DNA of 16,664 nucleotides from Euryarchaeota archaeon UBA128 (GCA_002496955.1 DALZ01000005.1:5092-21755); one strand, 5' to 3'. Positions 8,379 to 16,357 are shown, counted from the first letter of the stretch. Translations and numbers: made by a program. The notes: generated by a model not told the origin, from the letters alone.

Positions 8379-9581
8379 ATGTTCCCGACTTACTGGGGAG
8401 AACGCATGGAGCGATATGAGGGGCTAGATTTTTACGATGTTGAAAGCCTATTAACAGAAGAAGAACTAATGATTAGAGATATGGTCAGAGATTGGGTTGA
8501 CGAGGAAGTATTACCCAAGATAGAACACGCCTGTGAACAAGGAATTTTCCCCGATGAATGGCGTGTTGCGCTGGGGGAAATGGGAGTTTTGGGAGCCCCA
8601 CTCAAAGGTTACGGATGCCCAGGTTTATCCTACGTAGCATATGGTCTAATTTGCCAAGAGTTGGAAAGGGGAGATTCTGGTCTACGCTCATTCGCATCCG
8701 TTCAAGGATCATTAGCGATGTATCCAATATGGGATTTTGGTTCCGAGGAACAGAAAAACCATTACTTACCAAAACTTGCTTCCGGCGAGATGGTCGGTTG
8801 TTTTGGATTAACTGAGCCTGACTACGGATCAAATCCGGGTGATATGATTACCAAGGCCGAAGATATGGGCGATCATTTTTTGCTTAATGGCGCAAAAATG
8901 TGGATTACCAACGGAACTATAGCAGATGTAGCGGTCGTCTGGGCCAAACTAGATGGCGTCATCAAGGGCTTCATTGTCGAGAAAGGCGATGAGGGTTTTA
9001 CTGCTCCGGAGATGAAGGGCAAACACTCACTAAAAGCCTCAGTAACTAGCGAGTTGGTGTTCCAAGACTGTAAAATTCCCAAGGACCGTATTCTACCCGG
9101 TGTCAAAGGTTTGCGAGGACCATTTTCTTGCCTTAACAACGCCAGGTATGGTATATCATGGGGTGCATTGGGCGCAGCCATGGCTTGCTTCCACAGCGCT
9201 AAAACATATGCACTTTCAAGAATTCAGTTTGATGTCCCAATTGCCTCATATCAACTTGTCCAGAACAAATTAGCATGGATGCTGCGAGAGATTACCAAGG
9301 GGCAATTACTAGCATACCACTTAGGTAGAAAGAAAGACGACGGGACATGGTTTAATGAGCAAATTTCACTTGCCAAGATGAACAATGTGGATATTGCGCT
9401 GGAGATTGCCAGAACAGCCAGAGATATTCACGGTGCGAATGGAATCCTTGACGAATATCCAGTAATGCGTCACATGGCCAATCTAGAGTCAGTTAAGACC
9501 TATGAGGGGACACACGATATCCACAATCTCATTCTTGGCAGGTATATCACCGGGATACAAGCCTTTACGCGAACACAGTAA
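8379..9581 (+). CDS. gcdH: Glutaryl-CoA dehydrogenase (acyl-CoA dehydrogenase family)
   Basis: 400 residues from ATG 8379; ATG 8406 (391 residues, GGGGAG five bases upstream) is an equally good or better start, because the first nine residues do not resemble the family. The enzyme oxidises glutaryl-CoA with FAD, usually decarboxylating it to crotonyl-CoA, in lysine and tryptophan breakdown. Diagnostic text: GCFGLTEPDYGSNPGDM, LNGAKMWITNGTIADV, GLRGPFSCLNNARYGISWGA and TYEGTHDIHNLILGR. E376 is the catalytic base. R103 and S107 in RSFAS match the residues that hold the glutaryl carboxylate in human GCDH (Arg94, Ser98), which separates it from ordinary fatty acyl-CoA dehydrogenases. E96 and Y375 also match the decarboxylating form. 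Electrons should go to EtfAB, encoded at 3632-5311. The stop abuts that of the convergent prenyl synthase. Confidence 0.92.
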   Translation: MFPTYWGERMERYEGLDFYDVESLLTEEELMIRDMVRDWVDEEVLPKIEHACEQGIFPDEWRVALGEMGVLGAPLKGYGCPGLSYVAYGLICQELERGDSGLRSFASVQGSLAMYPIWDFGSEEQKNHYLPKLASGEMVGCFGLTEPDYGSNPGDMITKAEDMGDHFLLNGAKMWITNGTIADVAVVWAKLDGVIKGFIVEKGDEGFTAPEMKGKHSLKASVTSELVFQDCKIPKDRILPGVKGLRGPFSCLNNARYGISWGALGAAMACFHSAKTYALSRIQFDVPIASYQLVQNKLAWMLREITKGQLLAYHLGRKKDDGTWFNEQISLAKMNNVDIALEIARTARDIHGANGILDEYPVMRHMANLESVKTYEGTHDIHNLILGRYITGIQAFTRTQ

Positions 9582-10913
9582 TCAAACGGACGGCAGTATA
9601 CCAATTCTTGCTAAGCCATTCCACACAGGGTCCAAGATTCTCGGTAGCATTCGATGCCTGATGTAGACCGCTGCAGCCAAACTCATTTTCTGTAGTTTAT
9701 TCAATTTCACTCGCTTTGTGAACACATCGCCTTGTTCCTTTTCGATTTGCCGTAGTATTTTGTCATAAAACGCAATCATTGCTGCTGGAGAGTATCTTGT
9801 TCTTCTTGGTAACAACGGTAATAATTGCCTTGCTTCATCTAGGTAGGTTCTTGCTCGTCTGGCGTAATGATAACAATATGGTTCCCAAGTTTTGTTTAGC
9901 ACTACTTTACCGTCAAGTTCAGATTCTAGGATACCATTCTTTTCCAATTCATCTAATGGAAGGTAAACCCGATCTCGTTCAATATCTTCACCGACATCTC
10001 TCAAGACGTTCGTCAATTGCATGAAGATACCCCAAGATTCTGCATACTTCTTGGCTAGTGGGTCGTTATATCCGTAGATTTCAATGCACATTAGTCCGAC
10101 TACCGAAGCTACTCGGTAGCAATAATCGTAGAGTTCGTCAAAAGTCCTATATCGATTGTTGTAGAGGTCATCCTCCATTCCAGAGATAAGGTCATCGAAA
10201 ACATTCCTAGCAATTCCATACCTTTCTACGGTGTCCTTTAATGCAAGGAATACCGGGTCCGTTGAGTAAACATCAGTGTAACAAGTGGAGAGTTTCTTTC
10301 TAAAGAAAAATAATTGAGTTATCTTATTGAGATATGATTCCTCATCTAAGATAGTTCCGCGGTTTTGTAGTGCCTCCAACTGTTCTCTGTATGCTACTGC
10401 TTCTGGGTCGGTTTGACCAATACTACCGGGAAATCTGTCAGCCCAATCACCATCTGCAATGTCATCAGCTCTTCGACAAAATGCATACACTGCACACATA
10501 GCTAGCCTCTGTTCATCTGGGAGATACTTGAATGAATGGTAAAAATTACCAGCTTCTTGGATGGTTAATTTTTCGCAATACTGGTATGCTAATTTGAGTA
10601 GTTCTTGCGGTGGTTGTTCAGACCATATCGGTGCATCAAGGTTTTGGAATGGGTCTACCAATTCGTTCTTATCTGCTATACCGATTAATGCAACACCCTC
10701 CCTCAATGCTTCCATTGCTGTAACACTAACGGCTTTTACGGCATCTCTAGCGAGAACTACACCAGCTCTAAGGCGATCGAGAGTAGTCATTTTCGGGACT
10801 TCTTCATCGGATTCTCTAGACTTGGCGTTTCCCTGTAAGGGGAATAACAGGTCCAAAGGCTTCCGGCGTTCCAACATCCCTATCGTAGTGCTGTATGAGT
10901 TCTCCTTTTTCAT
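9582..10913 (-). CDS. Phytoene synthase-like head-to-head prenyl synthase with N-terminal extension
   Basis: 443 residues. The family joins two prenyl diphosphates head to head: GGPP to phytoene (CrtB), or FPP to presqualene diphosphate/squalene (HpnD and relatives). The catalytic domain starts near residue 108. The first aspartate motif is D150DIAD154 in AFCRRADDIADG; the second is D306VGED310 in LTNVLRDVGEDIERDRVYLP, which is the CrtB/HpnD form. The first motif region has some HpnC-like flavour (ADDIAD), so the exact product is open. About 105 residues precede the domain, including MTTLDRLRAGVVLARDAV and a helical stretch; bacterial CrtB normally lacks this. In-frame ATGs at codons 13 and 42 could be the true start, but the TATA-like box at 10980 fits codon 1. 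It lies 107 bases downstream of a second synthase of the same superfamily. Confidence 0.88.
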   Translation of the reverse strand: MKKENSYSTTIGMLERRKPLDLLFPLQGNAKSRESDEEVPKMTTLDRLRAGVVLARDAVKAVSVTAMEALREGVALIGIADKNELVDPFQNLDAPIWSEQPPQELLKLAYQYCEKLTIQEAGNFYHSFKYLPDEQRLAMCAVYAFCRRADDIADGDWADRFPGSIGQTDPEAVAYREQLEALQNRGTILDEESYLNKITQLFFFRKKLSTCYTDVYSTDPVFLALKDTVERYGIARNVFDDLISGMEDDLYNNRYRTFDELYDYCYRVASVVGLMCIEIYGYNDPLAKKYAESWGIFMQLTNVLRDVGEDIERDRVYLPLDELEKNGILESELDGKVVLNKTWEPYCYHYARRARTYLDEARQLLPLLPRRTRYSPAAMIAFYDKILRQIEKEQGDVFTKRVKLNKLQKMSLAAAVYIRHRMLPRILDPVWNGLARIGILPSV

Positions 10914-10979
10914 TGCTTTGCAAACAAGCGTCGATGATTAAAGCGTCTAACTTTGTTGTAATTATCTCTATAATATTGG

Positions 10980-10985
10980 TATATA
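10980..10985 (-). promoter_or_regulatory. Candidate TATA box for the phytoene synthase-like gene
   Basis: TATATA, inside the 8-base palindrome GTATATAC, lies about 67-72 bases ahead of the ATG at 10913. At normal archaeal spacing RNA would start near 10955 with a leader of about 42 bases. A second AT-rich candidate, AATATTATAG, is nearby at 10968-10977. Confidence 0.4.
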
Positions 10986-10990
10986 CATTA

Positions 10991-11004
10991 AGTAAATATT
11001 TACT
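10991..11004. repeat. Perfect 14-base palindrome AGTAAATATTTACT
   Basis: A perfect inverted repeat of two 7-base arms with no spacer, 16 bases past the stop of the squalene synthase-like gene and 77 bases before the next gene, directly upstream of the TATA-like box at 10980. The form and place suit a dimeric regulator's binding site acting on the phytoene synthase-like gene. A T5 run at 11012-11016 (minus strand) could instead help end the upstream transcript. Confidence 0.45.
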
Positions 11005-11020
11005 GACATGTAAAAATTTA

Positions 11021-12043
11021 TTATTTTAATTTGTCCTTATTTTTCTCTAAGAGCCTCTTTACGCCGCCTGGAATTAACAATGCTAATAGTAATTTTCTCG
11101 CATAGGACTTTATCTCATCGCGTGTAACTTTTATTCTGTCTGCGGAGTCTAGTATGTTTCCCTCTCTCAGTAGTGTTACCGTGCGTTGACCAATCAGCAC
11201 TGGCAACATGCAAGATGCCTTGAGCCTAAATTGAGTTTCTGGAATCATTTTGATATAATCAACTGCTTCACTCAAATGTTCATTGGTCATGTCTAGGTAA
11301 CGATCATACAGCGGTCTGAACCTATCTATGTTAGTTGGGTCAAGTAAATCCTCCGGCTTAAGATTGAACGCATTCAATTCTTGCTCTGGAATGTAGCACC
11401 TACCAAATCGCAAATCTTCAGGTATGTCCCTCAAAATGTTAATCATTTGCAGTGCTTTCCCGAATCGTATGCCTTTTTCAAAAAATACATCTTGTTTGTT
11501 ACCGTCCATTTTTATTAAATGCGCAAGTGTCATTTTTGTCCAGAACACACCAACACAACCTGCCACTCTAAATGTGTAATCATCCATTTCATTATCATCA
11601 TTGAGTGAAGAGATACGACCTCCTTCTTTTGCTGGACCGAATCTTTCGAGATCAAGAATCTGTCCGCTGACAATGGTTTCTAAACAATCAAGCATTCTTT
11701 TTCTGTCCGCCTCATCATATTCTTGTAGTGCTGCTATTATGGGTTGTACATTTTGTAACAATTCGGCCTCATTTGGATTATCTTGAATATTGGCTAGTTC
11801 GGTAAATTCTGGCAAATCGGGATTTCTGCCTTGTGCGACATTATTGTAATTATTTATGAACTCAAGCAAGACTTTTGTTTCTCCGTGTTTTGAATCAGCA
11901 ATTGTGTCGGCAACTCGAGCAAGTAGATACAACAAACCAATTTGTCCTCTAACTTTTTTGGGCAAATATTTCAGTGTTGGATAAAATGACCTTGATGTCT
12001 TTTTCAGTAACTCATCGATATCCTCGTTTATGAGAACTGGCAC
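11021..12043 (-). CDS. Squalene synthase-like head-to-head prenyl synthase
   Basis: 340 residues from a GTG start. Signature text: KKTSRSFYPTLKYLP near the N-terminus, the first aspartate motif D46TIAD50 in YLLARVADTIADS, YTFRVAGCVGVFWTK at about 156-170, and the second motif D206IPED210 in MINILRDIPEDLRFGRCYIP. The TSRSF start and the VAG-VG segment are shared with squalene synthases (farnesyl-diphosphate farnesyltransferase), whose product is squalene from two FPP using NADPH; dehydrosqualene or another C30/C40 product cannot be ruled out. The C-terminus has a hydrophobic patch (LLLALLIPGG) and then a basic tail, perhaps for loose membrane contact, but no clear transmembrane helix. GGTGGAT lies three bases before the GTG. 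It is transcribed toward the second synthase gene and probably acts in the same isoprenoid branch. Confidence 0.87.
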   Translation of the reverse strand: MPVLINEDIDELLKKTSRSFYPTLKYLPKKVRGQIGLLYLLARVADTIADSKHGETKVLLEFINNYNNVAQGRNPDLPEFTELANIQDNPNEAELLQNVQPIIAALQEYDEADRKRMLDCLETIVSGQILDLERFGPAKEGGRISSLNDDNEMDDYTFRVAGCVGVFWTKMTLAHLIKMDGNKQDVFFEKGIRFGKALQMINILRDIPEDLRFGRCYIPEQELNAFNLKPEDLLDPTNIDRFRPLYDRYLDMTNEHLSEAVDYIKMIPETQFRLKASCMLPVLIGQRTVTLLREGNILDSADRIKVTRDEIKSYARKLLLALLIPGGVKRLLEKNKDKLK

Positions 12044-12231
12044 TTAATCCACCCGATTTAGCCAATCAGTAATTGTTTTTGACCCTATGGTTGTAAAATT
12101 TTGATTACCAATCATGGTGTCCATGGAAAAATGGTCAAGGTCATTATTGCCAATTAACCAGCCATCTTGGTAGCAGAATCAATAGTAAGGCTTTATTGGG
12201 AATTAACCCACCGTTAGATTGAGGGGATGAA
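12044..12231. promoter_or_regulatory. Divergent intergenic region, longest gap in the window
   Basis: 188 AT-rich bases between the squalene synthase-like gene (minus) and the zinc-ribbon gene (plus). CCAATCA occurs at 12062-12068 and 12108-12114, and CCAATTA at 12150-12156. CTTTATTG around 12191-12198 is a weak TATA candidate for the plus-strand gene, and GAGGGGATG just before 12232 is its ribosome-binding site. No RNA gene or coding frame stands out. Confidence 0.4.
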
Positions 12232-13560
12232 ATGCTATGCGACTCATGCAGTGAAGAGATTCCCGCTGATAGCATATTTTGCCCTGAGTGCGGTTCTCGC
12301 CAAGACCTTTCTAGGGCAGGAGGATTTAGTGCCCAGAACTCAGTTGGTTTATCTGGTCAAGAAGTAGCAGGTGGGCGCAACTTTGGAGTTGTCTCCGGTG
12401 AGGCAATAAGACAGCAAAGGGAAATGTCGGTTTCAGATCCTAACGCAATTTCGCCTGAACTGATGAGGCAAATTGCTCAAAGCATGCAAAATCAGCAAAA
12501 CATACCACCAACTGGGAATTTCCCGCCGCAGGGGTATCAAAATATGGGGGGGCAGCAGCCCAACATTAACCAACAACCTCCATTAAACAACTTAGGAGGA
12601 TTACCACCGACTAATATTCAAAACCTAACACAACCGGGACAATCTGCATCGCCGACCGATGAAATGGTTAACAGACTGGCTGAAGCAGAAAGAGCAATGA
12701 AGAGTGAGAGGCGTAATCAATGGCTAAACATGAATCAAGCGTCTGCATCTAACGTACTTTCCAACCTGGGAGCAGATCTCCCTGCACATCTGAGAAACGA
12801 AACTAACGCAGCGCAAGAAATCCTGTCGGGTGCCCTCGGTGGTCAAAAGGATGCACCCAGCGATGCGTTGTTACGAAGAATGTGTGAAGTAGCTGTAAGG
12901 AGAGTAGCTAGAAAAAGAGGCGTTGCAGTTGAGACACCCCAAGCAAAACTCCAAGATGAAATACTTACTGTAAATATAACCTACATTGATGACGGACGTG
13001 TTTTAGATACTCCTGAGGAACTCAACCATGCTTTTGAGCATGCGATTCAAACAGAGATAGCACTGAAAGGTTTCGATTTTGTTGCAGAGATTAATCTGTA
13101 TCGCTCAAAGGATGGCGAAATTGAAAATCTTGCTGATGAGGAAGAGGAAATGTTCGCCTGTGAAATTTGTGATGGGCTCGTTAAAGAAAGCGATTCAAAA
13201 TGTCCACACTGTGGTGCCTTGTTTGAAGACGAAGACGAGGAACCGGAGGAAACTTCACGTGGCCCTCCAAGAGGTGGCCCTCCAAGAGGGCCACCGAGAG
13301 GCCCCTCAAGAGGAGGTCCGCCCGGAGGTCCAGCCCGAGGCGGACCCCCAAAGGGTCCATCACGCAATGGTCCACCTGGCGGTCCATCGCGAAGTCCTCC
13401 GAACAAACCAAGTCGCAGCCCACCATCCGGTGGTCCTCCAAAAGGTCCTACTCGTAGCCCACCATCCGGTGGTCCTCCAAAAGGTCCGAGTCGCAGCCCG
13501 CCATCCGGTGGGCCAAAAGGCGGTCCTCCAAAAGGACCAAAACGAGGTCCTCCAAAGTAA
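12232..13560 (+). CDS. Double zinc-ribbon protein with Gly/Pro/Arg-rich low-complexity tail
   Basis: 442 residues. Order: zinc ribbon 1 with C3, C6, C17, C20 (CDSC and CPEC); a disordered Gln/Asn/Pro/Gly-rich linker at about 30-140; a mainly helical, then mixed, folded region at about 143-300 (for example CEVAVRRVARKRG and EILTVNITYIDDG); zinc ribbon 2 with C310, C313, C324, C327 (CEIC and CPHC); an acidic run EDEDEEPEE; and a tail of about 100 residues made of RGPP, RGGPP, GGPPKGP and RSPP units, strongly basic. Such tails usually bind nucleic acid or drive condensate formation; that is inference. Start: ATG with GAGGGGATG upstream. The helicase gene begins four bases after its stop, so the two are very probably one operon and may act together. 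I do not recognise the protein as a whole. Confidence 0.85.
   Translation: MLCDSCSEEIPADSIFCPECGSRQDLSRAGGFSAQNSVGLSGQEVAGGRNFGVVSGEAIRQQREMSVSDPNAISPELMRQIAQSMQNQQNIPPTGNFPPQGYQNMGGQQPNINQQPPLNNLGGLPPTNIQNLTQPGQSASPTDEMVNRLAEAERAMKSERRNQWLNMNQASASNVLSNLGADLPAHLRNETNAAQEILSGALGGQKDAPSDALLRRMCEVAVRRVARKRGVAVETPQAKLQDEILTVNITYIDDGRVLDTPEELNHAFEHAIQTEIALKGFDFVAEINLYRSKDGEIENLADEEEEMFACEICDGLVKESDSKCPHCGALFEDEDEEPEETSRGPPRGGPPRGPPRGPSRGGPPGGPARGGPPKGPSRNGPPGGPSRSPPNKPSRSPPSGGPPKGPTRSPPSGGPPKGPSRSPPSGGPKGGPPKGPKRGPPK
13414..13512 (+). repeat. 39-base in-frame tandem repeat encoding RSPPSGGPPKGP-T/S
   Basis: Two full units (13414-13452 and 13453-13491) differ at only three of 39 bases; a third, partial unit begins at 13492 and then diverges to GGPKGGPPKGP. 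Each unit keeps the reading frame and adds 13 residues to the tail of the zinc-ribbon protein. The near identity points to recent duplication by slippage or recombination. Confidence 0.9.
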
Positions 13561-13564
13561 GTGA

Positions 13565-16357
13565 GTGATGATATTGGCGAATAATGTCCTGCCTGAATTT
13601 GGTGCTATTGGATTCAGTGGCAGATTAAGGCCATCACAAATTGCTGCGGTTTCAGTTATCGAACCTCAATTAGATGTTCAAGGAAAACATCTGCATATAG
13701 TTGCTCCACCAGGTTCTGGAAAAACCGTCTTGGGACTTTATGTTTGGGCCAACTTGGTCAGGAAACCAACCTTGGTTCTGTCACCTAATTCTGCAATTCA
13801 AGCACAGTGGGCAGCAAGAACAGATTTGTTCGATTTAGATGGTAAAGATGAATTCATTACTACTGATCCCAAAAAACCAGGGTTACTTACCTCACTAACA
13901 TACCAGTCAATTACCATGCCAAAAAGGGGTGGCGAAGAATTAAATGAAGCAGCTATTGAACTTTGGATAGAGAATCTAATATCTAACGAAGAGGCGATAG
14001 ATGAAGAAAATGCATTAGGTTGGATAGAAGACCTAAAAACAAAAAATAATGCTTATTACGAAGATAGACTTTCGGTCTATAGAAAGAAGGTTAGGGACGA
14101 ATTTTCCAAACATGGAAATGCATTATGGACTTTGAGTGAATCGGCAAAAAATAATCTCCAACGCTTGAAAGAAATTGGTATCGGGATGATAATTCTTGAC
14201 GAATGCCATCACTTACTACATCATTGGGGTAGGGTTCTCACGGAAGTGAGAGAATATTTTGATAATCCGATTGTCTTAGGTTTAACAGCAACCCCACCAG
14301 ATTTTCAACATTATGAAGAAGAAGATGGTAAAAGGTATCAGGAATTTTTCGGTGAAATCGATTATGAGGTCCCAGTTCCAGCCTTGGTCAGGGATTCGAA
14401 TCTTGCTCCATACCAAGATTTGGCATTTTTTGTCCGGCCATCTCAAAACGAGCTAAGTTATGTTGCTAAAGTGGATGAAGAGTTTCAAGCACTACTTGCT
14501 GAGTTGTTTCAAGAGCAAGATTATCCAAATGCCACACTACCAATAGATCAATGGGTATTCAATGCGCTTGAGGAAAGGAAATCACCGGGCGGGAAGCAGG
14601 AAACATGGGAACAGTTTAGCAAAAGAAGTGGCGAGTTTGCCAATGCAGGTAGAGCCTTTTTGTTAAATACAATCGGTAGCATACCGAAAGGAATTCCTCA
14701 TCCTCCCGACCATTTAATAAACTCATACCAGAATAAATTGGCTGTATTGCGGCCTGTTTTGGACCGTTATGTTAGGCACGGATTACGCAGAAGCGAGTCA
14801 GAATTAGATCACGACAAAGCAGAATTAGTTACCCAGCGTTTGAGAATGTTAGGTACTCAAATTACGGAGACCGGAATTAGGCCTTGTGCCTCTCCAGTGG
14901 GTAGAATTATGGCTTATGCATCCTCAAAGGTACGAGCAATTTCAACAATCTTAGCCTCAGAGATGCAAGCATTAGGGGGGGATATTCGAGCGGTGGTGAT
15001 TACAGATTTTGAAAAAACCTCGGCGACAACATTAGTCGAAGGGGTAATGGACGATGAAGCTGGCGGAGCAGTTGCTGCCTTTAGACAAGCCGTTCAGTGC
15101 GAAAATGTAGATATTCTCAATCCTATTTTAATGACTGGTAGCACAGTATTGGTTGACGACGACCTCGCAGATGAATTTTTAGCTGCCGCCAATAGCTGGG
15201 TTGCAGAAAGAAACCTTGCAATCACATTGGTTGATGAAATTAGGGGAGATTATCATGAAATTGTTGGCAGAGGCAAGGATTGGATTCCTCGATATTATTC
15301 CTTAATGATAACAGAATTCTTTCAACAAGGAATCACAAAATGTCTTATTGGGACTAGAGGCTTGTTAGGGGAAGGTTGGGATGCGTCGAGAATTAATGTA
15401 TTGATAGACTTGACAACAGTTACAACAAGCATGAGCATCAATCAACTTAGAGGTCGATCAATTAGATTGGATAAACAGTGGCCTGAGAAGGTTGCTAACA
15501 ATTGGGATGTTGTTTGTTTAGCAGAGGAGTTTACCAATGGATTTTCAGATTATGAGCGGTTTAAGAAAAAACACAAGCAATTGTATGGAGTTTGTGATGA
15601 CGGGGCCATTGAGAAAGGTGTGGGACACGTCCATGCAGCATTTACCGAAGCAGAACCGGAAGGCGTTAGTGAAGGAATGTCAGCGTTTAATGAAGATATG
15701 CTTAGAAGAAGCAAAAGTAGAACTCATGTCAGACAATTATGGGGTATTGGTCAGCCTTTCAATGCGAAACCAAAATCAGCGATTGAAGCAAAATTGAGCG
15801 TTGGCGCTGGAGGTGGTTTTTCGTTTGGTAAAGAAAAAACACCGTGGACCGATGAATCAATTGTCAAGGCCATTTCACTTTCAATCGTTAACAGTTTGAT
15901 TCATCTTGGAATGATTTCAAGAAGTTGTCAGCCCGATGGCGGCAATCGTGGAGGTGGTTGGGTGCGCTTACATCTTGAGAATGCCACAGAAGAAGAAAGC
16001 GCAGTTTTCGCTGATTGTTTGGAGGAGGTTCTCGGTCCGATCGAAAAGCCTAGGTATGTGATTTCACGTTCTTCTAAATTCATCACAGAAACTTGGTTAT
16101 CAAAAATTATGCCAGAAGTGATTGCTAAATTTTTCCGACCTGTCAAGGAACGTTTAGTGATGTACCACACAGTACCTAAAATACTTGCAGCATCGAAAGA
16201 GAAGGCAGAGATTTTCCAACGTTACTGGAATCATTTTGTTAGCCCATCTGAATTATTTTATGCTAGGAGTAAAGAAGGGAAGATGAGGGTTGAACTTATT
16301 AAATCATCAGCAATGATTCCCAAAAATTCAATTCATAAAAAAGAGATTTTTCTATGA
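13565..16357 (+). CDS. Large superfamily 2 DEAD/DEAH-type helicase
   Basis: 930 residues. ATP-driven nucleic-acid helicase or translocase. Motifs: RPSQ at 22-25 (Q-motif-like); Walker A APPGSGKT at 47-54; motif Ia near VLSPNSAIQAQW; motif II DECH at 212-215 in LDECHHLLHHWG; motif III TATP at 241-244; motif V in IGTRGLLGEGWDAS at 595-608; motif VI QLRGRSIR at 627-634. Oddities are an insertion of about 60 residues between motifs Ia and II and some 350 residues between III and V, much more than a standard linker. The C-terminal 290 residues, starting near EKGVGHVHAAF, match no domain I know. Start: GTG 13565, with ATG 13568 as the alternative; the upstream stop is four bases away. The gene overlaps the convergent zinc-finger gene by six bases. 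Substrate and pathway (repair, RNA handling or defence) are unknown. Confidence 0.9.
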   Translation: MMILANNVLPEFGAIGFSGRLRPSQIAAVSVIEPQLDVQGKHLHIVAPPGSGKTVLGLYVWANLVRKPTLVLSPNSAIQAQWAARTDLFDLDGKDEFITTDPKKPGLLTSLTYQSITMPKRGGEELNEAAIELWIENLISNEEAIDEENALGWIEDLKTKNNAYYEDRLSVYRKKVRDEFSKHGNALWTLSESAKNNLQRLKEIGIGMIILDECHHLLHHWGRVLTEVREYFDNPIVLGLTATPPDFQHYEEEDGKRYQEFFGEIDYEVPVPALVRDSNLAPYQDLAFFVRPSQNELSYVAKVDEEFQALLAELFQEQDYPNATLPIDQWVFNALEERKSPGGKQETWEQFSKRSGEFANAGRAFLLNTIGSIPKGIPHPPDHLINSYQNKLAVLRPVLDRYVRHGLRRSESELDHDKAELVTQRLRMLGTQITETGIRPCASPVGRIMAYASSKVRAISTILASEMQALGGDIRAVVITDFEKTSATTLVEGVMDDEAGGAVAAFRQAVQCENVDILNPILMTGSTVLVDDDLADEFLAAANSWVAERNLAITLVDEIRGDYHEIVGRGKDWIPRYYSLMITEFFQQGITKCLIGTRGLLGEGWDASRINVLIDLTTVTTSMSINQLRGRSIRLDKQWPEKVANNWDVVCLAEEFTNGFSDYERFKKKHKQLYGVCDDGAIEKGVGHVHAAFTEAEPEGVSEGMSAFNEDMLRRSKSRTHVRQLWGIGQPFNAKPKSAIEAKLSVGAGGGFSFGKEKTPWTDESIVKAISLSIVNSLIHLGMISRSCQPDGGNRGGGWVRLHLENATEEESAVFADCLEEVLGPIEKPRYVISRSSKFITETWLSKIMPEVIAKFFRPVKERLVMYHTVPKILAASKEKAEIFQRYWNHFVSPSELFYARSKEGKMRVELIKSSAMIPKNSIHKKEIFL

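Noticed and set aside
12061..12160. CCAATCA/CCAATTA repeats as a CRISPR-like or operator array
   Set aside because: Only three 7-base copies with spacings of 46 and 42 bases in AT-rich DNA; too short to separate from chance.
13047..13406. Minus-strand frame of 119 codons rich in Gly and Pro
   Set aside because: It is the mirror of the GGN/CCN-rich repeat tail on the plus strand, which reads as Gly-Pro in reverse; no start signal.
13079..13564. Plus-strand frame of 161 codons overlapping the zinc-ribbon gene
   Set aside because: It is a shifted reading of the same repeat; the zinc-ribbon frame carries the clear cysteine motifs.
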